Origin: Zasmidium citrigriseum
Lineage: Eukaryota; Ascomycota; Dothideomycetes; Mycosphaerellales; Mycosphaerellaceae
Assembly (NCBI GenBank): GCA_002786025.1
Contig: NHNW01000061.1
Coordinates: forward strand, 124,001-188,000
Direction: 5' to 3'
Length of the DNA: 64,000 nt
The position numbers and the translations under genes are program-made. Shown here in pieces: positions 1-10,425 of the stretch (positions are counted from its first letter, which is position 1; each line of letters begins with the position of its first letter). A model generated the notes under the pieces. That model saw only the letters and a program-made list of their open reading frames with translations, did not search any database and was not told the origin of the DNA.

Positions 1-1677
1 AAGCCCGGCACCGTCATGGGCATCGTGGGGATGCGGATTGGCGTCTGGTCCTTGATGGAATCTCCCGTGTTGCTTCTCCAGTCATTGCGGAATCTCTTCA
101 AGCTCACCCTCAGGCATTCCGGGTCCTTGTTGTTCTTGGGCCGCGGCTGAGTGTTGAAGATGTGCGCGCCGTCCTGGTTCTGGCACGTATCGATGTCGCA
201 GCGCACAAAACCCACTTCGGGATGACGCGCGAGATAGAGCACCTGTCGAAGATCCATGTCTTTGTAGGCATCGTTCAACACCACGTTCATGTTCAACGAG
301 GGCTGCATCGCCGCCGGCTTCTGGTTACCACAGCTGACGCATTTGTTCTAAGCCAAGGTCAGTAACTTTCTTGTCCTTCGCCGCCTGTTTTACAACTTAC
401 CGCATTCTCCAGTATGAACTCGAACGGTTGGAAGAGGTCAGCCATGTCGTTCTCCATGACCTCGACGATGAACTCGTCTGCGTCCTGCTGTATGCCACGA
501 ATATAGCCTCTCTGCTGCAAGTCACCGTCCAGCTCCATCCAGAGTTTCTTCAGTGCCTTTATGCTGTCATCAAATCGGCGGGCCTCGACGTGTTCCATGA
601 GAACCGCCATGGCATGGGCCACTGATGAGGCTCCGGAAGCGTACGTGCCAGACCCGAAGAGCCTGAGGCGCTCGACGAAGGCTGGCGTATCCAGCAACAA
701 TTGAATGGCGGCGTTCTGGTAACAAGTGTTCAGGCCGTTCTTGAGACCAGTGGCTGTCGGCTTCTTCGTTGAGTCTTGCGCTCCGGGGTGGGTGAAACCC
801 CCGCCAGACCCGCCAGCAGCGCCCTGACAGAGTCCGAGAGCGTTGAGGTTATTGCCAATGAAGTCTTTGAGCTTTCGTGAGAATTCTTCCACGTCGTCGC
901 CGGGAGGAACGTTCGCTCCTGTGGCAGAAGTAGTCAGTATGTGCAGCAGTCCCGCGCAGTGCGCCGCAGTCGTGGAACTCACCTGCTAATTGGAAAAGGC
1001 TCTTTACCGCATTGAAGACGAAGATATCCTGGCTGCCCTTGAACTTCTGGTGCATGATATCTTTGATCACTGTCCGTATCTCGTCAGCCTCAGTACGTCG
1101 CAGATACACCACTTGACAAGTGCATGGCATGGAGCCTTGCAACAGCGGGGAGATGGAGATGGAGACGAGACTCACAGTTAGCGGCTTTCTGCGCATGGCC
1201 GAAGGCCTCGCTGCGGGTGTAAGGGTGGTGAACTGGAAGCTCAGTGTGAGCTTTGCAGGCGCTCCGCAGCGCTTCGATCGCTTCGTCGTCACTCGTCTCA
1301 GTCTGGCTAATACCTGGGTGATCCAAGCGCAACGCGAGCACCTGATCACTTGCCAACTGGTACCAGTGAAATCCGTCTGCCTCTCTCTTGATGAGAGATG
1401 TTAAATCCTCAACATCGCGCTGGGTGTGCGAACCATTCTCCAGTTGGCTGTTGAAGACAGATGCTTGGGGGGCGAACGCAATGCTCACGCCGGCGTCGTC
1501 GATATTCATGTCCAAGAAGGCCGTGAACAAGCCTTGCTCTGCCTGCTCCTCAACTCCGGCCATCTCTTGTGCATGCCCATCACCGGCATTGTTCTCGTTC
1601 TCAGCAACGTTCTCAACAGCGTGATGAGAGTCTGCGCCGCCCATTGGGATGTCGACGTCAGGATCAGGAGCTGCCAT
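1..1677 (-). CDS. Ubiquitin carboxyl-terminal hydrolase (USP family), 3' end outside window
   Basis: A ubiquitin-specific cysteine protease that removes ubiquitin from proteins. Four exons are visible: 1176-1677, 983-1111, 401-918 and 1-347, with introns of 64, 64 and 53 bp; the first three exons add up to whole codons. The third exon carries the USP Cys box (GLKNGLNTCYQNA, catalytic Cys near 722) and the QQDADEF motif that follows it in this family. The fourth exon shows a CVSCG zinc-finger half and LRVSLKRF, equivalent to the family's L-x-x-H-L-K-R-F. The first about 170 residues are acidic and unlike known domains. The His box lies beyond the left edge, so completeness of the active site cannot be judged. 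The start at 1677 is the first ATG of the long acidic exon. Class is well supported; orthology to a named USP is not. Confidence 0.85.
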
Positions 1678-2970
1678 GGCGGAGATAGCAGCTCAGGGCT
1701 CGTACTTGGTCCTATTGAAATGGTTAGAAACGATCACGGCAGAGTCAGTTGCTGGAATTGAGTTCCCATGCTCACAGGTAAGGCTTCAGAGGGCAGTCCC
1801 AGGACAACGTTAATCACCGAAACAGACTTGCGCCGCGAGCGCCTACTGTTCCAACAATGTCAACGTCTCTCAAAGCAGCACAGTTGCTGCAGCGCTGAGA
1901 TACATGAGTGAAAGAAAATTTTGCTTCACAAACAGAGATGGACGATTTTCCCGTTTGTCGTGGTCTATGCGCTCGTCAGCGCTCGGACACGGATAGATGC
2001 AGATGGGCGGAGGTCGAGAATACCGACCTCCTGAATCAATTCGTCACGATGAAGCGCTTTCCAGCAAGCTGATAAGCAATCACATTCTGTTCAGGGTATT
2101 GTGAGGTTGAATCTAGATGTGTGGATTCGGCGTCAAGCGAACCAAATTGGAACCTTGATTCGCTAGTTCGTCACAGCCTTGCGTCTCAGCTTCACTGAAC
2201 TTTGCAAAGCTTGTTGCCGCTTTTCATTGCAGCACTAAATCTGTGCCAATCGGTCTAGCATTTTTTGTTTCTGGGTTCCCTTCGAATTGGAAGGGGTTGG
2301 TGGAACGGGGTAGTTTAACAGGGATTATGGGATCGTTGATGCCTCAGGCATCACCAAAATCAAGCTTCAAACTTCCACGTTTCACTCACCCTCTGCCTTC
2401 ACAATCCCTTCATCGATGACCGCTAGCCTCACCTCTCTTCTATCCATCTCTCATTTCTGGGCTCACAATGGACCCATCAATCCCTCACCGCTAGGCTCAC
2501 CTCTGCACCATCAATCCTTCACTGCTAGACTCACGTCTCTCCATAAATCCTTCATTGCTATCCTTACAACCCCCATATTCATTCTTCATCGCTAGGCTTA
2601 CCTCTTTCACATCAATCCCTCACCGCTGAGTTTACATGTTTCTTCCTTGATTCCAATTCCGCTCTCCATTCAAATCTCCTTCTGGTTTCAACTTCGAACT
2701 CTAGACTTATTCGTCACCCTGTTGCTTGCCAGTTCGTTGGAAGTATAAGTGAATCTGATCTGAATCGGGCGTTCAGATTCTCTCGGTGTTGCGATCATCG
2801 TTCATGGCCTCTTCAGCGATCCAGCGATCCCCAAATCTGTGGCCAAAAATCAAAGCTTGGTAAGTCTATCAATGCCTTGATGTTTGACAATTTTCCGGAG
2901 AAAGACGATCTTTGGGTGCGAGGAGAGTACGAATAAGATTAGGCCTTACGGACGGCACCTTGCGAAACTT
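1678..2970. other. Intergenic region, no supported gene
   Basis: About 1.3 kb between the start of the USP gene and the end of the RraA-like gene. I see no open frame with coding character. It contains the degenerate tandem repeat listed separately at 2404-2640 and pyrimidine-rich sequence around it. The promoter of the USP gene must lie in its left part. Confidence 0.5.
2404..2640. repeat. Degenerate tandem repeat, unit about 45-60 bp
   Basis: Phrases such as ATCAATCCCTCACCGCTAGG, CTCACCTCT and TTCATTGCTA recur four to five times with irregular spacing (near 2411, 2478, 2512, 2553 and 2613). The copies differ by substitutions and short gaps, so this is an old, decayed minisatellite rather than an exact array. 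No coding function is apparent. Confidence 0.6.
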
Positions 2971-3794
2971 TTATGGTTTGACTTCTACTTGACCGATTTG
3001 AAGTCTATGGAAACGATGTAAGTGGACGTTGCAACGGTAGGAGGGAGTACTACTCACGGAACATCGACAGCCCATGGTTTCGCTTCGTATCCTGCCACCT
3101 GCATGTTAGCAGACCAAATTCCATTGGTTCGATAGTCTCATGATTCTAACCGGTTCCAATCGAAGTTAGTTTCTTTGTGAAGGCAGAGAACAGGTCATCG
3201 CACAGCTTTCCAACACCAACAACATCGCGACTTCGACCATCAACGACGACTGCTTTGACACCCCTGAAGACACAACGTCAGCCGCCACCTCACGCATGAA
3301 ATACAAAACCTTCGTACCTCTTCTTATACCTCGTCGCCACAATGTCCCCCACCAGTCCCGACATAATCTCCGGGTAATCATCTGGCTTCCACAATTGCAA
3401 TATAACGGCGGAGCCTGGGGGAGCAACATCTGTCCAGTGGCGATCGGATGGAAGGTTCGATGTCTCGGGAATGTAAGAAGGCTTCTTGAGGTTGTCGATG
3501 TCTTTAGGGACGAAGAGCACGGTGCTGATTGGTGCTACTATCCTCGTCTGGCTTGGGGTGTTTGGGAAGGGGTCTTGTGAGGGCGTCAGCTACCGTTCCG
3601 GCAAATGTCTAATGGATATTCGTACGTATGTCCGCCAGATGACCTGCGCCGGGGACTTTGAGGGTCAGGAGGGCATCGGATACCTGAACTGATCAGCAAA
3701 GGCTCGTTGAGGTAATGCTTCTGTAACCGACGTCGCATGCCGAGAATCTGGCGACAGCCTCGTGGCCGTCCTCTGTGTTAGGGAGCCGCTGCAT
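2971..3794 (-). CDS. RraA-like / HMG aldolase-family protein, C-terminally shortened
   Basis: Six exons join into about 186 residues. Motifs appear in family order: CDVSDALLTL near the N-terminus, GAGHLADIHPF, TRIVAPISTV, APPGSAVILQ, RGVKAVVVDGRSRD, and SIGTGYEAKPWAVDVP. This is the fold of RraA and 4-hydroxy-4-methyl-2-oxoglutarate aldolases; in the aldolases the G-R-x-R-D segment helps bind metal and substrate. Introns are about 50-55 bp. The first donor is the weak GTCGGT, chosen because it restores CDVSDAL. The reading frame stops (TAA, 2971-2973) after QVEVKP, where relatives continue with P-G-D and about 40-50 more residues. The codons after the stop still resemble the missing tail (APKDRL). 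Either the gene has a nonsense mutation or it encodes a shortened protein. Substrate is unknown. Confidence 0.7.
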
Positions 3795-4373
3795 TGGAGA
3801 TCACAGGTTGTTTCAGTGTTTCACAGACCTTTCATTAAAGCAACTCGAAGAAAAGTGAGCGATGTCAACACCACCGTGGTAGCTCCTGCCACTCCAACTC
3901 CGAGCTCGGAAGGAGCAGGCAGCGGGGTCCTCAGCGCCTTCCTTCTCCTCGCCTCTCATAACTTCAGCAATACATCGCCATCAGCTCAGTTATCTACAAA
4001 GAATGACGATAATGACTAGAAGTCGAATGATTCTCTAGAAAGCAGTGACGACGAAAGTTCAGACTCTATTCACCTGAAGCTCCCGCCCCAAGAACCATAT
4101 GATCCAACTCTCAGTCAACCAAAGAGACCTTCGAATGACAATGTCGCCAACGAGGATGCAGACGCCTTTGCCAGGGATTACGGACTTCTATCAAGAAGAG
4201 AGATCCCAACCCGATTCTCGGCTCCCAGATTTCTTCGAGCAGGCCGAATGACACAAAGAAAGAGCATACCGGAAGGCAGAACTCAAGCAAACGGTTGGAA
4301 AGTGCATTTTCAGACTGTGGGACTAGACTATATCTCCATGTTGGACCTTTGTTGCCTTGCCACGACTTCTTAG
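3762..4373 (+). pseudogene. Open frame interrupted by one in-frame TAG, unknown
   Basis: One plus-strand frame stays open from 3762 to 4373 except for a single TAG at 4017-4019. The stop falls inside an acidic Ser/Asp run (STKNDDND before it, SNDSLESSDDESSDS after it), and the part after the stop has no ATG near its start. I recognise no family. The right end overlaps the 3' end of the convergent gene at 4323 and the left end overlaps the start of the RraA-like gene. It may be a decayed gene, an unrecognised exon pair, or chance. Confidence 0.25.
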
Positions 4374-5270
4374 ACCGCCAACAAACGCTGCGACCCGCTC
4401 TTGGAAGCTTTGCTGCGATGGGACAGCGGACTGTCTTGGAAACTCCTGTTTGGGGACCTTGAACTTCTGCGTTGGCCTTTCGACAACTGCAACTTTCTTC
4501 TCATCCTGGACGTCCGCCTTTTCCCGAGCAAAACTGTTGGTCTTCGGCTGTGCATCAGGCGAAAGATGCTTTGTGGGATGCTTCGCGGGAGTCGGAGCCT
4601 TCTCGAGCTCAAAAAGCGTCTTTTGAGGACTAAAGATCGTCGTGATCCTGGCAGCCATTCGATGGGGTTCGTTCTGCACAGTCGACTCGCCATGACGAAC
4701 CGAAGCTTGAATTGGTCCTGTTGAACATCAGCTCTAGAATGTAACACCAATGAATCTTCACTCACCACCAGTATTGACGGCTCCTCCAGCGACGCCATCA
4801 TCGCCAGCGATGGACTTGCCAATCTCGCCCCATAGCTCGTGGTACCGATCCAAGAAGATTCTTTCGTTTCGCAGCAGGAGAGAACCGATTGCCTCAGGGG
4901 CTCCATGAGCTTCGAACATGTCTAACGCACAATGATGAAAAACCAACAACCCATCGATCTCCGAGAGCATAGCCCTCAGATGCTTTGCAGATGAAGTAGT
5001 GTCTTCCGGATGCTGATCCTGCGGTGCATGCCCATGTGAGTCTTGACGCTGTGGAGAAGTGGATGTCTGCGATCGAGGTCGGGTCTGTCGAACATTGGGG
5101 GCTGGTGGCTGAAAGGGTGGCTGTCCGACTCTTTGGGCCTGGACTCGATCTTGTGACGTGGAATCTTGGAGATGCTTTCCATCCTGCACGGTCGGCGATG
5201 TGCCTGACATATGTATAGCTACGAGTTTCGGACTCTGGCCGTCTTGGAACCCATGCGGAGGATCAGACAT
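4323..5270 (-). CDS. Hypothetical protein, tandem paralogue 1
   Basis: Two exons (4766-5270 and 4323-4717, intron 48 bp with GTGAGT donor) give 299 residues. No known domain is recognised. The first about 95 residues are Pro/Gln/Ser-rich and probably disordered. A helical segment follows (about 97-160: LRAMLSEIDGLLVFHH, then RNERIFLDRYHELWGEIG), then a basic Ser/Lys-rich tail. The same layout, the same 505-nt first exon and the same intron phase occur in the neighbour at 6089-7013, so the two are duplicates. No signal peptide or membrane segment is visible. Cytosolic or nuclear location is a guess. Confidence 0.65.
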
Positions 5271-6088
5271 CGCTTTGATTTGTCAAGCACGATCGAAAGG
5301 GTGTTTGGAGGCTTTGAGTGACAGCTCGGAGTCGAACGACGATACGAATGACGATACTGCTACAAGAGTGAGCAGACAGCGCCTCTGCATCGTTTAATAT
5401 CTGTTGGGCGTGCAGGGATACTATCCAAAACATGCGCAGTTGGGTAGGTAGGGCATGCCCGGACAGGGAGTCGATTGTATGTGGTGACGACCTGATAGCC
5501 TTCCGCCGGACAGGGGCCTCCATCGAACAAGCCGCTGTCTTGCGTGATCCGCTTTGCCCCGACGTGCTGATACGAGAGCCAAACGCTTACTGTTAGATAC
5601 GAAGTTGAGTTATCAACAAAACCGGATATTGCTACGTCACCAACTTTACGCTTCGTTTCGTTGGCAATCACATGTCCGGGAACAAGCTGGACGCTTTAGC
5701 CTCGCAGGACATAGTTCAAGTGAATCTTGCTATGAACAAGAATCTTGCAAGCAACTCCATACACAACGCTCTACTCGATGGAAAACACTCGATCTCGCCT
5801 TCTCCGCTGGCTGCAGTGTTTCTGGCTTCTCTGACCAGGAACATGTGTGGCCATCGAACCGATCAACCCAGTTTTGCATGAGAAGCCTGAAAACACGCTT
5901 CTTCAGCCATAGCCAAGTTCCATCTTGCCATTTCTGGGAAAAGACCTACCACATGGATCATCGTCAGCCGCGTATCATTGTGGATGCTCATAGTCGAGCA
6001 GAGAGCAACATACCTTCATCTACGATATACTTCTTCATTTAAACCCTTGGCAAGACACCTTCATCCTTGGACTTCAATCGTTCCTCTT
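5271..6088. other. Intergenic region between tandem paralogues, no supported gene
   Basis: About 0.8 kb. Open frames occur on both strands (for example 5554-6042 plus and 5360-5671 minus) but neither shows a family motif, a convincing start or splice structure. The region presumably holds the promoter of paralogue 1 and the terminator of paralogue 2. Confidence 0.4.
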
Positions 6089-7013
6089 TCAGAGCTTTTC
6101 CTTGCCACTGCCCTGAAGGCTCTTGAAGAATGTCTTCAAACGCCCGCGAATGGAGCGAGCACCTCTCGCCTTCGACGAAACATCCGTCTCTTTCGAATTA
6201 CCCACGCTGGTGTACCGATCTGTCTCTTTTGGGACACTGCTGCAAACGATGCCGCCATCATCGAGCTGCGGATCGGGATTAAGTTGCTCTGAGGACGATT
6301 TGGTGAAGGCGGCGATCGAAGTCGGATGGGGCGCCAATCGGGACGATTCTGGGGTACCCTTTGACGGATTTGGCGGACTCGTGATGGTAATGCGAGGGAT
6401 GTGGCTGGAGTTGCGCTCTGCTGGAGTTCTACCATCTTCCGCGGACGCCTGGGCTTTCCCTGTCAACTTGTCAACTTGACGTTATCACACGATCTGGACA
6501 CAACATACCGCTGTCCGGATGATGTTGGCTCTTGGCATCGACTTCTTCCCAAACCAGGTCGGAAATCTCGTCGCATAGGTTATAGTAGCCATTCAGAAAG
6601 AAGTCCCTGTCGATGATACAAGATCTGACCTTGTCAATGCGGGAATTGTCCATCGACTTGTCTAGGAACTTCTTGTGAAGCTGGATGTAGCTCTCTAAGC
6701 GAGCCAGCAGAATTCTCAAGTCCTCCATGTATGTACCTGTACGCCTGGGGCGCCGGCTTCGCCAATCTGTACCTAGACTCTGATCCAGAAAGGGATCCTC
6801 CTGTGTCTGCGACCGGGATGGGGTGCAGGCAATGGTTGACCGCCTCGAAGCTGGTGGTCGGGAGGTGTGCGGATGCGCCATCTGGTCGAGGAGTCTGCAG
6901 ATGCACGGTGAGACTGGAACTTCGAAATGGGAATCGCGTGAGTAATCGACTAGGTCTGGGGCGCTGGCGGTCCTGTCGATTATCTCCATTGCACCTTGCG
7001 AGTGGGACTCCAT
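6089..7013 (-). CDS. Hypothetical protein, tandem paralogue 2
   Basis: Two exons (6509-7013 and 6089-6459, intron 49 bp, GTATGT donor) give 291 residues. The start at 7013 is preferred over an in-frame ATG at 7265. It gives a 505-nt first exon identical in length and phase to paralogue 1, places the conserved helical block about 96 residues in, and leaves room after the upstream gene's stop at 7302. The shared block reads LRILLARLESYIQLHK and later DRDFFLNGYYNLCDEIS. The tail is Ser/Pro-rich and ends in a basic segment (RGRLKTFFKSLQGSGKEKL). Sequence identity to paralogue 1 is low outside this block, so the duplication is old. Function unknown. Confidence 0.65.
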
Positions 7014-7301
7014 CGCGGCGTCGAGAGCGACGGTTTTCCTGCAATTCTGGGTGCGAATGTGAAGTCGAGGTAAAAATTTGGTATTGCGAGCTAAGGAGTC
7101 GTTCAAGTCGCGGGGACGAGGATGAGGTTCGAATTCGGGATCGACGTCCGTGCGCCACACTATCGACAGATTCACATGCGAGTGCCTCAGGCTCACAAAC
7201 AAGCAACACCTGCCGCTCCTTGAGCTAGGAGAAGAAAGCCTAGAGTTCAGATTACTAAAAAGCATGTGCTTGACCACCAACTCCCTACACGATGCCCCAA
7301 T

Positions 7302-9541
7302 CTACGAAGAATTACTCGCCTTTGCCTTCTCCGACGGCGGCGACTCCAAAAGCTGCGCCGCTCGCGGCTCGGTAATGTCATACTTCCTTCTCCGCCACAT
7401 TATCCACGCAACGACACAAGCAATCGCAAGCGCAGCGATACCTCCAACCGTACCTCCAGCGATAGCACCAGCTTGAGTCTTCTTGTTACCTGTCGTGCCT
7501 CCCTGCTCGACCTGTGCGCATCGGTCAGTGAAAGACACGATTGCTCCAAGGACAAGAGTTTCCTACAGCAGAGACTTTGAAGCCGCCTGGCATCATGTAT
7601 TGGAATACACCGTTAGGGTCGTATTTAGCTGCCGATGCCTGGATTTTAGCCACGTTTGCTGCCCCATATCCCTCTATCGGATTCTGATCCCTGTCGGCAT
7701 CCGTAGGAATGTCAGAAAGGCTCAAAAGTCGGTTGATCTGGTTCACTCACAGTTCAGATACAGCCAAGGACTGTCAGCGCCAATGGACCGAGCGTAGGTG
7801 TCGATCTCATCTCGAAGGAACTTGGCTTGGCCCTGAAACAACTCGTCCTGATCTTCGCCTTGCTACACAGACATCAGCATTTGCGAATGAAGAGAACTGT
7901 GGGAGGTACTCGCCCATTTCAGGTAAGGCTCAAACAAGACCTGTGTATCGTTGAACTGATCAAGACCAAGCACATTGCCCCCATTCTCTTCACCAAGCTG
8001 AGCGAAGAGGGTAGGGATGGGCTGGTACAGCTGATACAACCCATAGTCGCCATGTGCCTCTGCAGTCAGCTTCTCGGTGACTTTCAAGAAAGTCTCGTGG
8101 GCTTTCTTCATCACTCGTATGTCGTTCTTGAAGGTTAAGGTACTGAAGGAGACCCGGTGGTCTTTGGGTGCTTCGAATTCGTGGGCGAGAGACTGACGCA
8201 AGATTAACTTATGCTTGGAGATCGATAATGCTGGAGTAACTGACCGTCATATTGCGCTGTCCCATCGAATCTGACGTGTTGCCCGGAATCGCCCAGAACT
8301 CTTTGAAGACTGTCGACGCATCGGATCGATTCGCACCAGCTTTCGTGTAGACGTAAGAGTTCATGAAGGCTGGCTGTTTCGTTTCGGAGAAGAAAATGCT
8401 GATAGCAATCGCTGACCCATATGGGTCATCTTGAATGTTGTCGGCAAAGTTGACCATCGCCTGCAATTGCTTGTCTGCTGTATCCTGATCACCTGGGTAT
8501 AGGACAACTCCTCCGAAGATGGTACCATTGCCGTTGGGGAATGCGGCGAGGTCGAATCGTGTCACGATGCCTGCAATCACAATAAATGGTCAGCAAAGGC
8601 TCTTACGATCGGCGAAATTTGGACTTGTACCCAAGTTGTTGCTGCTGCCCTTGAGCGCCTGAAACAGATCTGGTCGCTCGTCTTTACTGGCCGTAACGAT
8701 GCTGCCGTCGCCAAGGACAACTTCGAAGCGGATCACATTGTCGCATGCAAGGCCTTTCCGAGCGGCGTAGAACGAATTGCCGCCTCCCAGTGTGAGTCCA
8801 CCAACTCCTGGGCCCCCAAAGTCAGCTCTTCCGTACAAGGCTGTGCAGCAAGGCCATACCTATAGTCGTCGATCTGCCGCCAACGACCATGACGCCCAAT
8901 TTGTCGAGCTGAGAGTATACATTGCCCCAAACTGCTCCTGGCCCCACCGAGACGCTGCTGTTGTTTTCGAAGTAGGTCAACGAGTTCAGTAGGCCGAGGT
9001 CAATGGTCACGCCGTCTTCGATTCCAGCGGCTCCAGGGAAGTGCACTGTCGACGCAGAAAGGTATCAGCTATGTGATCTGTATGTCTCATATCTGTCTTC
9101 TGCCCTTTGAACTTACTATGGCCCCCGCTTCTTACCGCAAATCGACATGACTGAGTCTTATTCGCCGCCACCAGAGTCTTGACTGCCAGTGCCACTTCAC
9201 CTAAAGGTTAAGGAAAGAAAGTCAGTAGATGTCTCGGACATGATGCAGGATGGCTTCTGCCCTTGAGTTTACGAACCCGCCGACCGTGGTTGGAGGAAGC
9301 AAGATGGACGTAAGTCCGCCGTGAGGCTGAAGTATTTCTGAACACTGGTCTCGTATGCTTGAACGCCGGCAGTGACGATGCTGTTGCTCAGACCAGCAGT
9401 CGCCAACGCATTGCACTGTCTGCTAATCAGCAACTCGCACCAGAATCGATAGCACACCTAACTCACACAAAACGACAAGCCGTCTGCTGCGACGTGAGAA
9501 GATAACACGCCGAGCACGAGAAATGTGGATGTCGCTTTCAT
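7302..9541 (-). CDS. Secreted FAD-linked (BBE-type) oxidase with C-terminal membrane segment
   Basis: A flavoprotein oxidase of the PCMH/berberine-bridge type, about ten exons. The start at 9541 opens a signal peptide (MKATSTFLVLGVLSSHVAA), followed by the CCNAL and LRPSC segments usual in fungal members. FAD-domain motifs come in order: CRFAVRSGGH (the His used for covalent FAD), VSVGPGAVWG, GVGGLTLGGGNSF. The C-terminal BBE motif is YGAANVAKIQASAAKYDPNGVFQ. A final exon adds a Gly-rich linker, a hydrophobic helix (GGIAALAIACVVAWIMW) and a basic RRRK stop-transfer, so the enzyme is probably anchored at the cell surface. Two introns (9046-9116, 9201-9276) are introner-like. The intron acceptor before GCCGACAGG at about 7696-7703 lacks a proper AG in the required frame. 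Substrate unknown. Confidence 0.85.
9046..9116 (-). repeat. Introner-like intron, diverged copy (71 bp)
   Basis: This intron in the FAD oxidase gene starts GTAAGTTCAAAGGGCAGAAG and contains ATGAGACAT. Both match the intron family found at 9201, 22039 and 58643, but the 3' third is diverged. Removing it restores RSGGH to MHFPG in the flavin-binding domain. Confidence 0.6.
9201..9276 (-). repeat. Introner-like intron (76 bp)
   Basis: Second intron copy in the same gene. In transcript sense it reads GTTCGTAAACTCAAGGGCAG, then AGCCATCCTGCATCATGTCC, GAGACATCTACTGAC and a pyrimidine stretch ending TTTAG. It is nearly collinear with the copies at 22039-22114 and 58643-58715 in unrelated genes. Confidence 0.85.
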
Positions 9542-10425
9542 GGCGAGGGCATTCGCGCAAAAGTAGGAAGGAGAAACTTAGAAGTCACTGCCACGCGAGG
9601 AGGGGCAGGATAGATAGCCAACATGGCCTGCTCTTTCCCGAGTCATGTTCTCTACCGAACTCTCTATCGAGCGTCATGTGCACGCGAATGGGGAATGCTT
9701 TTCTAAGAGGACCGGAGAGGGCTGCTCCAGTCTGGCCTTGGGCAGAGAAGAATCAATTTCAGAGGGTGATGGCTGTTCCTTGTGAAGCCAGGGGATCCAA
9801 GACGAAGCTTCTCAGCTGATGTCTTGACCGCACCACCATGTCAGGCTACGATCGGCTGACGCTTTCTTCATATCTCATCACAGAATCAGAACAACATCGC
9901 TGGTCTTCAAAACGGTAGAGCTCCATCAACAGATTCCCTTGAGGAAGAGACAACCAATTGTCTGTGGAACCCTTCTTTCATTTTCTCTTCAAATTTAACT
10001 TTATCGCATTCTCCCCTTCTCCTGAGAATACCCGGTCAGGACTCTGCCCAACATCAGGCGATAAAGCTTGCATTTAACCTTAAGCGCACAGATCGTTGGT
10101 AACGACGGGCAAGATCAGCCGTCTGCCAATAAGAAGCACCTCTTCAACCCACCGATAAGAATCCCCTCGAGCTCGATAACGACATCATGTCTGTGCAATG
10201 CCTGCAGCCTGATTTGTGAGCGGAGCCCATTGGAGTCGGCAAATCGTCTCGCTGGCCCTAAGAAGGTGGAAGGGAGAAAATGAGCTTCGTCGACAGCCCA
10301 CACAGAAACAACCAACAAGGGGCTTGTTGAGAGATTCGTGAAGAGACGGAGAAGACATTGAAGTTATCAGCCCTCGCAAGAGGAGACTGCCTCCAAATCG
10401 TCAACTTCGAGACCCAAATGCCAAG
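9542..10425. other. Divergent intergenic region, no supported gene
   Basis: About 0.9 kb between the starts of the FAD oxidase (minus) and the PTH11-type gene (plus), so it must hold both promoters. Short open frames on both strands lack coding signals. Confidence 0.5.

Noticed and set aside
5360..6042. Frames on both strands between the tandem paralogues
   Set aside because: Neither strand yields a start plus consistent splicing, and no family was recognised.
7014..7265. Longer N-terminus for tandem paralogue 2 starting at 7265
   Set aside because: It would place the start only 36 bp after the preceding gene's stop and break the exact 505-nt first-exon match with paralogue 1.
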